Below, piece after piece: positions 14,776 through 22,781 of a stretch of DNA of 64,000 nt. Below the pieces are notes generated by a model, which searched no databases, was not told where the DNA came from, and saw nothing but the letters and a program-made list of their open reading frames with translations. The DNA is from Lederbergia wuyishanensis (GTDB lineage Bacteria; Bacillota; Bacilli; Bacillales; Bacillaceae_C), in contig NZ_JALIRM010000006.1 in the NCBI RefSeq assembly GCF_022900255.1, forward strand, positions 62,001 to 126,000. Reading direction: 5' to 3'. Within the stretch, counting starts at the first letter, position 1. Every line of letters starts with the position of its first letter. The position numbers and the translations under genes were made by a program.

Positions 14776-15819
14776 ATGCAACAAATTAAAAAGCTTGCTT
14801 TATTATCTATCGTTTTTCTTCTATTCTTGGGAACTGTAAAGAATGCTTACGCAAATGGAGACTACGAAGTAGGGGCGAGCTCTCTAAATGTCAGGGAGGA
14901 GCCAACAAAACATTCCAAGGTTATCGGTACACTTCCTAGAGGCACTGCAGTAGATGTATTGGAAATTCAATATGACTGGGCAAAAATAAAATATAATGGT
15001 AAAACTGGTTGGATCGCTTCATATTTTTTATATAAAACTACAAACTCTACCAATAAGATTGAATCACTCGTTTCCGTTGTTGCGAATGGGGTGCATTTGA
15101 GAAGTGGCCCTGGAACAAATCATCCAATTATCGGTTATACGAAATCAGGAGACACTTTTTCATTGATTGAGACGAAAGGTGATTGGAAACGAATTCGTTT
15201 AAAAAATGGAAAATCTGCATGGATTGCGGGCTGGCTTGTTTCTTCCCAGCAGGAATCTATAAAAATTTCAAATAGTGCCGGTGATCTTCGAGGAAAAACA
15301 ATTATAATCGATGCCGGTCATGGAGGATATGACCCGGGAGCTATTGGTATCGGCGGTTTGTTGGAAAAAGATATTAATTATCAAACATCTCAAATGGTAA
15401 AAAAGAAACTAGTACAAGCTGGAGCAAATGTAATTATGACAAGAGTGGATGATCGGTATGTCGGTTTACAAGAACGCGTCAATATTAGCCAAGGTTTTCC
15501 TGCAAGCGTCTTTATAAGTATCCATCATAATGCTCATAAAAATTTGGGAGCAAAAGGAATCAATACATTTTATTATCAACCTACTGATAAAAATTTGGCT
15601 TTTGCAATTCAAGAACAGTTAAATAAACAAACACCATTAAATAATAATGGTGTCCAAATAGGAGATTACTATGTATTGAGGAATAATCATCCCCAATCTA
15701 TTTTGTTAGAATTAGGTTTTTTAACTAATGCGAACGATTTAGGTACTATTCAAAGCTATCAATTTCAGGAACAAGTAGCCAACTCGATTGTCCAAGGGCT
15801 GCAAAACTATTTTCACTAA
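14776..15819 (+). CDS. Secreted N-acetylmuramoyl-L-alanine amidase with two SH3b domains
   Basis: 347 residues: signal peptide (about 1-26, ending NAYA), SH3b domains about 28-80 and 98-155 (SSLNVREEP and GVHLRSGPG motifs), and a zinc Amidase_3 domain about 168-347. The usual ligands and catalytic residues are visible: His in IIDAGHGGYDPG, Glu in LLEKDI, His in SIHHNAH, Glu in LLELGFLTNANDL. The ATG at 14776 has AAGGAGG upstream; an in-frame ATG at 14758 lies before that site. Between spoIIQ and spoIIID it may serve in engulfment or mother-cell lysis, but no sporulation promoter was proven. Confidence 0.9.
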   Translation: MQQIKKLALLSIVFLLFLGTVKNAYANGDYEVGASSLNVREEPTKHSKVIGTLPRGTAVDVLEIQYDWAKIKYNGKTGWIASYFLYKTTNSTNKIESLVSVVANGVHLRSGPGTNHPIIGYTKSGDTFSLIETKGDWKRIRLKNGKSAWIAGWLVSSQQESIKISNSAGDLRGKTIIIDAGHGGYDPGAIGIGGLLEKDINYQTSQMVKKKLVQAGANVIMTRVDDRYVGLQERVNISQGFPASVFISIHHNAHKNLGAKGINTFYYQPTDKNLAFAIQEQLNKQTPLNNNGVQIGDYYVLRNNHPQSILLELGFLTNANDLGTIQSYQFQEQVANSIVQGLQNYFH

Positions 15820-15846
15820 CCTGTTTATCACAAAACAGGTTTTTTC
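15818..15846 (+). terminator. Terminator of the amidase gene
   Basis: AACCTGTTT (15818-15826) pairs with AAACAGGTT (15833-15841), then TTTTTCTT. The left arm overlaps the stop codon. Confidence 0.85.
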
Positions 15847-16314
15847 TTATTTCTATTAACTATTCAATAACAAACCCCCCTCACTCTTCACTTACTTCCT
15901 TAGGAAAATTTCCGACATTACCCGGGAAATATTTTAGCGTATTTCGGCAGATGTTTCTTAGTTGTATGTGGTGTTCTGGACCGTTGTTTATTTGAAACAT
16001 TCTTATTTTGGTTTCTTTATTTGGGACATAATGCAATATTGTCTTATTTTACGAATATATTCGTCATTAACACAATAAGTATATACAAACTGTACAAAAA
16101 AAAGAGAGTGTTTGAGGTGAGCAATCGTTGTATAAAATCCACATTTAGTTATAGATTTGTTTATATCCAGAAAAGAGAGATGGATTTCAAATAAAAATTT
16201 CACTAAACAGTCGCAAGCTTCGAAGGGCTGCAAATATTAACTAGCCAGCGTGAGCAGATGAAGTATTTTTTTGTAAATGACGAGTCTCATTTCACACTCC
16301 TCACATCCATTTCG
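15847..16314. other. Gene-free stretch upstream of spoIIID
   Basis: About 470 bp without a credible gene. It contains the short palindrome GGAAAATTTCC (15903-15913). A weak SigE-like pair, GTCATTA (16063-16069) and TATACAAA (16082-16089), was noted but its spacing is short. Confidence 0.35.
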
Positions 16315-16329
16315 AGGAGGGCGAGAGGT

Positions 16330-16596
16330 GTGCACGATTACATCAAAGAGAGAACGATCAAGATTGGAAGGTATATCGTGGAGACAAGAAAAACAGTTCG
16401 CGTAATTGCGAAGGAGTTTGGAGTATCCAAAAGTACTGTCCATAAAGATTTAACAGAGCGTTTACCAGAAATCAATCCGGACTTAGCAAATGAAGTGAAA
16501 TTGATTTTGGATTATCATAAATCTATCCGACATTTACGCGGTGGGGAAGCAACAAAACAAAAATACAAAAAAGAAGAACTAAAAAGTGGATCATAA
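16330..16596 (+). CDS. spoIIID: Sporulation transcriptional regulator SpoIIID
   Basis: Mother-cell DNA-binding protein that adjusts the SigE regulon and helps switch on sigK. 88 residues, nearly identical along its length to the B. subtilis protein (HDYIKERTIKIG..., HTH segment RVIAKEFGVSKSTVHKDL, RHLRGGEATKQKYKK). The GTG at 16330 is 9 nt after AGGAGG (16315-16320). An open frame extends upstream to 16258, but those residues are not part of the family. The C-terminus is slightly shorter than in B. subtilis. Confidence 0.97.
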   Translation: MHDYIKERTIKIGRYIVETRKTVRVIAKEFGVSKSTVHKDLTERLPEINPDLANEVKLILDYHKSIRHLRGGEATKQKYKKEELKSGS

Positions 16597-16602
16597 AAAA
16601 TG

Positions 16603-16632
16603 AGGGAGCGCTATGCTTCCTTTTATTTTTTA
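16603..16632 (+). terminator. Terminator of spoIIID
   Basis: GGGAGC pairs with GCTTCC (one G-T wobble) at 16604-16620, followed by TTTTATTTTTT. Confidence 0.7.
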
Positions 16633-16827
16633 CAATTTCATGTCGAAAAAACAATTATTTTTTAAACTTAGTGCCTATTTACAATTTGATTATGGTAAAA
16701 TAAACAATTAGGGAAATAAAATGAAAATGCCTATTTTTGCTGTTTTTTCAATGTGAATTTCACCAAACTGAAAAAGAGCATACATAAAAAAAAGATAGAT
16801 AAAAATGTCGAAAGAAGGGATTATTGT

Positions 16828-17829
16828 ATGTTTGCAAAGGATATTGGGATCGACTTGGGGACTGCGAATGTCTTAATTCATGTTAAAGGACAAGGAATTG
16901 TTTTAAACGAGCCTTCCGTCGTAGCAATTGACCGCAATACAAACAAGGTACTTGCAGTTGGAGAAGAAGCGAGAAGAATGGTCGGAAGAACACCTGGAAA
17001 CATAATGGCAATTCGTCCATTAAAAGATGGGGTCATAGCAGATTTTGATGTAACAGAAGCAATGCTTAAGCATTTTATTAATAAACTAAATGTTAAAGGC
17101 TTTTTATCTAAACCCCGTATTTTAATCTGCTGCCCAACAAACATTACAAGCGTTGAGCAAAAAGCAATCCGAGAAGCAGCGGAAAAAAGCGGTGGAAAGA
17201 AAATTTACTTAGAGGAAGAGCCAAAAGTTGCTGCTATTGGTGCGGGAATGGATATTTTCCAACCGAGTGGAAACATGGTCGTTGATATTGGCGGTGGCAC
17301 AACTGATGTCGCTGTTTTATCGATGGGGGATATCGTTACTTCCGCTTCCATTAAAATGGCCGGCGATAATTTTGACAATGAAATTTTGAACTATGTTAAA
17401 AAAGAGTACAAGCTCCTTATCGGGGAAAGAACATCCGAAAGCATTAAAATTAACATCGGAACTGTATTCCCAGGAGGACGTTACGAGGAAATGGAAATTC
17501 GCGGACGTGACATGGTGACTGGTCTTCCAAGAACAATTACTGTGAATTCTAAAGAGATTGAAGAAGCGTTGCGTGAATCCGTAGATGTCATTGTTCAAGC
17601 AGCAAAAAATGTTCTTGAAAAAACTCCGCCTGAATTATCAGCGGATATCATAGATCGTGGTGTTATTTTAACAGGTGGTGGAGCCCTTCTTCACGGTATT
17701 GACCAACTTCTTGCAGAAGAATTAAAAGTACCGGTTCTTATCGCGGAAAATCCAATGGATGCTGTCGCAACTGGAACAGGTATTATGCTAGAAAATATAG
17801 ACAGAATCCTACGTCGTAGTTTTGTTTGA
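16828..17829 (+). CDS. mbl: MreB-like actin homolog Mbl
   Basis: Cell-shape protein that guides lateral wall synthesis under the membrane. 333 residues, the same as B. subtilis Mbl. Actin-fold motifs are visible: phosphate 1 DIGIDLGTANVLIH, phosphate 2 VVDIGGGTTDVAV, adenosine GVILTGGGALLHGID. The ATG at 16828 gives the family N-terminus MFAKDIGIDLG; an open frame extends upstream to 16753 without homology. An extended -10 (TGGTAAAAT, 16693-16701) may mark its promoter. Confidence 0.96.
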   Translation: MFAKDIGIDLGTANVLIHVKGQGIVLNEPSVVAIDRNTNKVLAVGEEARRMVGRTPGNIMAIRPLKDGVIADFDVTEAMLKHFINKLNVKGFLSKPRILICCPTNITSVEQKAIREAAEKSGGKKIYLEEEPKVAAIGAGMDIFQPSGNMVVDIGGGTTDVAVLSMGDIVTSASIKMAGDNFDNEILNYVKKEYKLLIGERTSESIKINIGTVFPGGRYEEMEIRGRDMVTGLPRTITVNSKEIEEALRESVDVIVQAAKNVLEKTPPELSADIIDRGVILTGGGALLHGIDQLLAEELKVPVLIAENPMDAVATGTGIMLENIDRILRRSFV

Positions 17830-17896
17830 TCTTGCTAGTGAGTAATAATTAATCTTGGCGATTTTTTAATGTGCCACATAATGATTTTTTCTGCAA

Positions 17897-18390
17897 GTAG
17901 GAAGCTGAGAGTTTCAATGTGACGCTTCATGAGAGTTTTGGTATGTCGAGGTAACGATGGGCGGTTCAATGTTACCTAGGGTAGGGACTTTTGCAGATAA
18001 GGGTTACGATGGGCGGTTCAATGTTACCTAGAGTAGGTATTTTTGCAGATAAGGTCACGTTGAACCGTTCAATGTTACCTAGAGTAGGTACTTTTGCAGA
18101 TAAGGGTCACGATGGGGCGATCAATGTTACCTGGAGTAGGTGCTTTTGCAGATAAAGGTCACATTGAGCCGTTCAATGTTACCTAGAGTAGGTACTTTTG
18201 CAGATAAGGGTCACGATGAGGCGATCAATGTTACCAAGAGTAGGTACTTTTTCAGATAAGGGTCATGATGAGAAGTCTAATGTGCCCGGTGATAAGCAAT
18301 TATATCTTCAAAGGTAAGGATGAACCGCTCAATGCCCCTGAATAAGGCCTTTGCTCATTAAGGTCACTATGAGCAGTTCAACGTGACCAT
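17897..18390. repeat. Tandem array of about ten 52-bp imperfect repeats
   Basis: The core TTCAATG(T) recurs at 17913, 17965, 18017, 18068, 18120, 18172, 18224, 18276, 18328 and 18377; nearly every step is 51-52 bp. The inner six copies are well conserved and the outer ones decay. Each unit holds a GGTCACgaTG...TTCAATGTTACC inverted repeat that can fold into an imperfect hairpin, plus a linker (TAGAGTAGGTACTTTTGCAG). The period is not a multiple of three, so it is not coding. There are no unique spacers, so it is not a CRISPR array. Confidence 0.92.
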
Positions 18391-18532
18391 GCCCTAACAT
18401 TTTTCATTATTTAAGATTACGATGAATTTTTTTATATTAACCTTCAACAGCATCATATATATTTTGGTGCATGTTGCGCCTTTTCATTTATAAAACAATT
18501 GTCTCCGCAGAATATTTCACTGAGGTGATTTG

Positions 18533-19300
18533 ATGTTACGTGGATTTTATACAGTCGCATCGGGAATGTTTGCACAGCAGAGGAAAACAGATTTGCTGAC
18601 GAATAATATGGCCAATATTAATACACCAGGCTTTAAGGAAGACACAGCTGCCATCCGTGCGTTTCCTGAAATGTTGTTACAAAGAATTGATTCTAGTAAT
18701 TCAAGATCCAAAACTGTTGGACCAATTAATACTGGCGTCTATATGCAAGAAACTCTACCACGATTTATTCAAGGGGATCTTCGCCAAACAGATTTAGGAA
18801 CGGACTTGGCTCTTACTGATTTAGAGGATACATCGGTCTTTTTTACAGTAGAAGTAAATGGCCAAACAAAATATACAAGAAATGGTCGTTTTACATTAGA
18901 TGCTGAAGGCTTGCTTACTACAGCTGAAGGCTTTCCAGTATTGGATGTGAACGGCAATCGAATTCGGTTAAATAGCGATCAATTTAAGGTTACAAGCAAT
19001 GGGACAATTGAAGAAGATGGTGTACAAGTTGCTCGTCTTGGGATTGGAGCTGCTGAGAATCCAGAAACTCTCATTAAAGAAGGAAACGGTCTTTACCGAA
19101 CTGAAAATAATGGGACACTTCCCAATGCTGATGGCATCTTTTCTGTTTCACAAGGTTTTATAGAAGCCTCTAATGTTGATCCTACACGGGCGATGGCTGA
19201 AATGCTTACAGCCTACCGAGCTTTTGAGGCCAATCAAAAAATCATACAAGCTTACGACAAAAGTTTAGATAAAGCGGTAAATGAGATCGGAAAAGTGTAG
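18533..19300 (+). CDS. flhO: Flagellar hook-basal body protein FlhO (distal rod family)
   Basis: Flagellar rod protein of the FlgF/FlgG type, exported through the flagellar secretion system. 255 residues. The N-terminal MLRGFYTVASGMFAQQRKTDLLTNNMANINTPGFK and the C-terminal SNVDPTRAMAEMLTAYRAFEANQKIIQAYD are the paired rod signatures. The ATG at 18533 follows GAGGTGAT; a TTG at 18530 is too close to it. It pairs with flhP downstream of mbl as in B. subtilis. Confidence 0.94.
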   Translation: MLRGFYTVASGMFAQQRKTDLLTNNMANINTPGFKEDTAAIRAFPEMLLQRIDSSNSRSKTVGPINTGVYMQETLPRFIQGDLRQTDLGTDLALTDLEDTSVFFTVEVNGQTKYTRNGRFTLDAEGLLTTAEGFPVLDVNGNRIRLNSDQFKVTSNGTIEEDGVQVARLGIGAAENPETLIKEGNGLYRTENNGTLPNADGIFSVSQGFIEASNVDPTRAMAEMLTAYRAFEANQKIIQAYDKSLDKAVNEIGKV

Positions 19301-19373
19301 GTTTCTTCAGTATCAGGAAACTTGCGTTACTAGACAAAATGTAATTTTTCAGCCTTTAAAAGGAGACTGAGTG

Positions 19374-20195
19374 ATGAACAGATCGATGACAACAGCAACC
19401 AACACGATAAGCCAACTTCAAAAACAATTTGATATCATAAGCAATAATATCGCAAACTCTCAAACAAATGGTTTTAAAAGAAGAGATGTTTCTTTTGCGG
19501 ATATGATTTTTCAAGAGATTAATAATCAACCTTCTAGGGGAAATGAAATTGGAAGGCTATCACCTTATGGAATTCGTCAAGGAGTAGGTGCCAAACTTTC
19601 AAAATCAGCTTTTGTGTTGAGTCAAGGTCCGATTCAAAACACAGGAAGATCTTTAGATTTTGCTTTTACATTCGAAAATCAGTTTTTAAAGGTGCGTGTT
19701 CAAGAAGAAAATGGAACGCATATTCGTTTTACTCGCAACGGCGCTTTATATGTTAATCCCACCGTTAATAATCAATTGATGCTCGTTACTCAGGATGGGC
19801 ATGCTGTTCTTGATGAAAATAATAATCCTATTATATTTTCTGATAAACTGAACGATTTTACGATAACAAAATCAGGGGAATTCCGAGCAAATGGTGCTAA
19901 GGTAGCTGATCTGGGAGTCATCGCTTTGAATAAGCCGCAGTACATGGAACAAAAGGGAGATTCACTAATCGGGATGCCTGAAACCACTACAGTTAATCCT
20001 GCCATGGTTTATTCCGACTTAACAGGTTTAACAAGAAATTCAATTTCAATGCAGCATCAAGCTCTAGAAGCCTCTAATGTGGACTTAAGCAAAGAGCTTA
20101 CTGATATGATGAATGTACAGAGAGCCTTACAATTCCAGTCTCGAGCTATTACGGTATCTGACCAAATGATGGGGCTAGTAAATGGAATTCGCTAA
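19374..20195 (+). CDS. flhP: Flagellar hook-basal body protein FlhP (distal rod family)
   Basis: Second rod protein, 273 residues. N-terminal QLQKQFDIISNNIANSQTNGFKR and C-terminal LEASNVDLSKELTDMMNVQRALQFQSRAI are typical of FlgG-family proteins. The ATG at 19374 is 9 nt after AAAAGGAG; a GTG at 19371 is less likely. It lies 73 bp after flhO, probably in the same transcript. Confidence 0.93.
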   Translation: MNRSMTTATNTISQLQKQFDIISNNIANSQTNGFKRRDVSFADMIFQEINNQPSRGNEIGRLSPYGIRQGVGAKLSKSAFVLSQGPIQNTGRSLDFAFTFENQFLKVRVQEENGTHIRFTRNGALYVNPTVNNQLMLVTQDGHAVLDENNNPIIFSDKLNDFTITKSGEFRANGAKVADLGVIALNKPQYMEQKGDSLIGMPETTTVNPAMVYSDLTGLTRNSISMQHQALEASNVDLSKELTDMMNVQRALQFQSRAITVSDQMMGLVNGIR

Positions 20196-20279
20196 AAATA
20201 AAACAGTTTTTGAAAAAATATGATATGATAAAGTAACATTATTTTTGATGACGCCGTTGGGAGCAAAGGAGTTTATCAT

Positions 20280-20573
20280 ATGGCTAAAGATATCAGCCAA
20301 GCAGAAGTACAATCAAGAGAAGACATAAAACAGAAAAAACGAGCAGAAAAAGCCGAGAGAAAAGCTGCGAAAAAGAACGAGATACCAAGATTAATCCGAG
20401 TTCGGTTAATTCCAATATGGCTACGTCTTATCCTGGTGATTGCTATGGTTGTAGGCAGTTTGATAGGGGGCTTAATGGTTGGCTACGGAGTCATAGGCGA
20501 TGGTAATCCAAAAGATGTTTTGAAAAAAGAAACATGGACTCATATCGTAGATCTTGTTGTGGAAAAAAAGTAA
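20280..20573 (+). CDS. Small membrane protein, EpuA / RNA polymerase beta-associated family
   Basis: 97 residues: a highly charged Lys/Ala/Glu N-terminus (1-45), a proline-rich IPRLIRVRLIPIWLR segment, and one transmembrane helix (about 56-78, rich in Gly). The pattern fits the EpuA-type proteins that databases often label DNA-directed RNA polymerase subunit beta in Bacillales. It is not an RNA polymerase subunit by content. Function unknown. AAAGGAG precedes the ATG. Confidence 0.7.
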   Translation: MAKDISQAEVQSREDIKQKKRAEKAERKAAKKNEIPRLIRVRLIPIWLRLILVIAMVVGSLIGGLMVGYGVIGDGNPKDVLKKETWTHIVDLVVEKK

Positions 20574-20586
20574 GGAATGGCAATAC

Positions 20587-20617
20587 GGGTTCATCAGTAG
20601 AGCTGGTGGCCCTTTTT
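20587..20617 (+). terminator. Likely terminator after the EpuA-like gene
   Basis: GGGTTCATCAG (20587-20597) can pair with CTGGTGGCCC (20603-20612) using wobble pairs, followed by TTTTTAT. Confidence 0.5.
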
Positions 20618-20727
20618 ATACATATATTTTGTTGCTTTACTAAAGGTACAAATTCAATACACCAGTTGATCCAAAGCAGAATCAACAATTAAATTAATCT
20701 ATTACATAAAAGGAGGATTCATTTGCC

Positions 20728-21150
20728 ATGCTTGATGTCCAGCAAATAAAAGAAATTATCCCTCATCGCTACCCTTTTTTACTAGTAGATAAAATTGTGG
20801 AAATGGAAGAAGGGAAGAAAGTGGTCGGCATTAAAAATGTCTCAGCGAATGAAGAATTTTTCAACGGACATTTCCCTGATTATCCTGTGATGCCAGGAGT
20901 TTTAATTGTCGAGGCTTTAGCCCAAGTTGGTGCTGTTGTCATGCTTAAAAAGGAAGAAAATCGTGGAAAGATTGGCTTCCTTGCAGGACTTGATAACTGC
21001 CGCTTCAAACGCCAAGTACGCCCTGGTGACCAACTCCGTCTAGAAGTAGAAATCACCCGTGTAAAAGGCCCGATTGGAAGAGGAAAAGGAATCGCCACAG
21101 TTGATGGAGAAGTGGCCTGTGAGGCAGAAATTACATTTGCTTTAAAATAA
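20728..21150 (+). CDS. fabZ: 3-hydroxyacyl-ACP dehydratase FabZ
   Basis: Dehydrates 3-hydroxyacyl-ACP in fatty acid elongation, in the cytoplasm. 140 residues, hot-dog fold. Catalytic His48 ([12 protein letters not shown]) and Glu62 (IVEALAQ) are present. GGAGG upstream. It sits after flhO-flhP as in B. subtilis and is followed by a strong terminator. Confidence 0.97.
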   Translation: MLDVQQIKEIIPHRYPFLLVDKIVEMEEGKKVVGIKNVSANEEFFNGHFPDYPVMPGVLIVEALAQVGAVVMLKKEENRGKIGFLAGLDNCRFKRQVRPGDQLRLEVEITRVKGPIGRGKGIATVDGEVACEAEITFALK

Positions 21151-21185
21151 ATCTTTGCTTCGAACTTAGCAAGTTTTAAAAACAT

Positions 21186-21225
21186 AAAAATCCCGTTCCG
21201 ATTTTGTTTGGAACGGGATTTTTTT
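21186..21225 (+). terminator. Terminator of fabZ
   Basis: AAAAATCCCGTTCC (21186-21199) pairs with GGAACGGGATTTTT (21210-21223), with more T following. Confidence 0.93.
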
Positions 21226-21427
21226 GCTTAAACGTAGGAACTTTAGATAGCGAGAAATATGCTTTTTGAGCACATTAGTTAGGTCTTGTGGGACGCTTTT
21301 CCTGTCTAAGAATAACGGCGTATTCAGGAGATGGTCTTGCTATCCGTTTCCCCGTTCCGGTTTTCCGCTATTTCAAAACACACGGCCTTGCTCCTCCGTT
21401 CCTGTCTCGAACTTCACAATATTACAT

Positions 21428-22663
21428 TTACTTATCCCTTAACTTTTTCTTAACTAATTCATACGTTTCAAAACTAAAGTCTTTATAATGTGTGTCTGGT
21501 AAAGGATCAATGTTCTTAACCGCAAGTTCAGCAAGTACTAGAGCTTTATCCAAATTTCCTAACTCCATATAGCAGCGGGCTTTATATGAATCTGCAACAT
21601 AAAATATAGATAAATCAAATGGATGATGTAAATAGAATGGAACACTGATTTTATCAAGTAAATGGAGAACATTCTCATATTGTTTAAGACCGAATAATGC
21701 TTTTGCTTTTTCAAGAAAGAAAAATTGTTCATAAAACTCTGTCAAATTTGAATCCTTTAAATGAGAATCTATTTCCTTTATTGCATCTTCATATTTATGA
21801 TTCATAACAAGATATTCAATATTTAATAAATCACAAAATATGAGCGAATTTTTATCATCCGCAAACTCTCCGTATTGCTTTAATTTTTTTAAGTAAAAGA
21901 CTCTTTTTTCATCATTATTAAACATTAAAGCGTGCCCTGCAGCCACTCTGTACAAATCATCAATCCGATAAAAAATCCGATGCTCTTTAGAATAGTCCAT
22001 AGCACTTTCCATGATTTTAGTAGCTGATTTAAAGTCTCCGACTGCAAAATGCAATATAGCTTCATGGAAGTCTAAATCAACATGAGTCATCGGATCGATA
22101 TAAGCATATTTTGATTCAATTTCCGCACGTTCGTGAAGAAGGATTTCTAAAGAATTACTATAATTATGCTCAGTAAATCTTACCATCGATCGAAATAGTG
22201 CTATTTCTGCACGTCTAGGACATAAGTTCATCTGATCGTATAACTGTGCTGCTTTATCTGAAGTTTCCCGCCATCCATCCTTACCTTCATGATAAAGACA
22301 ACGACTCATAATTTCTAACAGCCGAGCGGACTCATAGCCTTGATTTAGCTTATCAAGTAGAGGTTCTATAATAGAAATAATCTTCTTATATTCATTTGTT
22401 TTTTGATCAAATTCAACATTAAATAAAGTTTCTACTTCCTCTAATACTTCACCAAAATGATACGGAGGGATAGCTCCAAGTAAAACTGTTACGTCAACTT
22501 CGAGTTGTTCAGCTATATGTGTCAAACTTTCGATCGATGGTCTTGCCTTATTATTTTCAATCAGGCTCAGCATTCCTTTTGTAATAACATTTCCAGCTAA
22601 ACCTTCTAACGTCATTTTTTTCTGCTTTCGCAATTCCCTAATTCGTTCACCTAACGTATCGAT
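21428..22663 (-). CDS. XRE-family HTH regulator with TPR-like C-terminal domain
   Basis: About 411 residues: an N-terminal HTH (LGERIRELRKQKKMTLEGLA and NVITKGMLSLIENNKARPS), then about 330 residues of helical repeats (for example YDQMNLCPRRAEIALFRSM, DKALVLAELAVKNI) as in TPR-type regulators of the RRNPP kind. Predicted to regulate the divergent MFS gene and itself. A GTG at 22753 is in frame but lies upstream of the apparent promoter and inside an operator. The well-placed AAGAGGTG (22678-22671) points to an ATC codon at 22663, used here as the start; no ATG/GTG/TTG fits. No propeptide gene for a peptide ligand was found. Confidence 0.85.
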   Translation of the reverse strand: MDTLGERIRELRKQKKMTLEGLAGNVITKGMLSLIENNKARPSIESLTHIAEQLEVDVTVLLGAIPPYHFGEVLEEVETLFNVEFDQKTNEYKKIISIIEPLLDKLNQGYESARLLEIMSRCLYHEGKDGWRETSDKAAQLYDQMNLCPRRAEIALFRSMVRFTEHNYSNSLEILLHERAEIESKYAYIDPMTHVDLDFHEAILHFAVGDFKSATKIMESAMDYSKEHRIFYRIDDLYRVAAGHALMFNNDEKRVFYLKKLKQYGEFADDKNSLIFCDLLNIEYLVMNHKYEDAIKEIDSHLKDSNLTEFYEQFFFLEKAKALFGLKQYENVLHLLDKISVPFYLHHPFDLSIFYVADSYKARCYMELGNLDKALVLAELAVKNIDPLPDTHYKDFSFETYELVKKKLRDK

Positions 22664-22689
22664 TTTACAACACCTCTTACAACGATTTA

Positions 22690-22760
22690 GTTTAATTATA
22701 TTAAACTTTTTCTTGCAATGGAAGTAAAAGCATGCTATATTTTGTTTAATCACATTAAAC
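22690..22760. promoter_or_regulatory. Divergent control region with two palindromic operators
   Basis: Two 17-bp palindromes with identical arms, GTTTAAT-N3-ATTAAAC, lie at 22690-22706 (N3 = TAT) and 22744-22760 (N3 = CAC), 54 bp centre to centre (about five DNA turns). Between them is a plus-strand promoter TTGCAA (22713-22718), 17 bp, TATATT (22736-22741) with extended TG. The second operator covers its transcription start. On the minus strand a TATAAT (22700-22695) lies inside the first operator. Confidence 0.8.
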
Positions 22761-22781
22761 TTCTTTGAACGGAGTGTTTTT

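Noticed and set aside
16063-16089. SigE promoter for spoIIID
   Set aside because: GTCATTA and TATACAAA are only 12 bp apart and the -10 lacks the leading C; not strong enough for a feature of its own.
17897-18390. CRISPR array
   Set aside because: The 52-bp units are contiguous and similar over their full length, with no unique spacers, and no cas genes are present.
21324-21383. Minus-strand 19-residue frame (GTG start after GGAGGAG) downstream of the HTH-TPR regulator, considered as a signalling propeptide
   Set aside because: It lacks a hydrophobic signal sequence and lies in a GC-rich block that may be a dispersed element; kept only as a remark.
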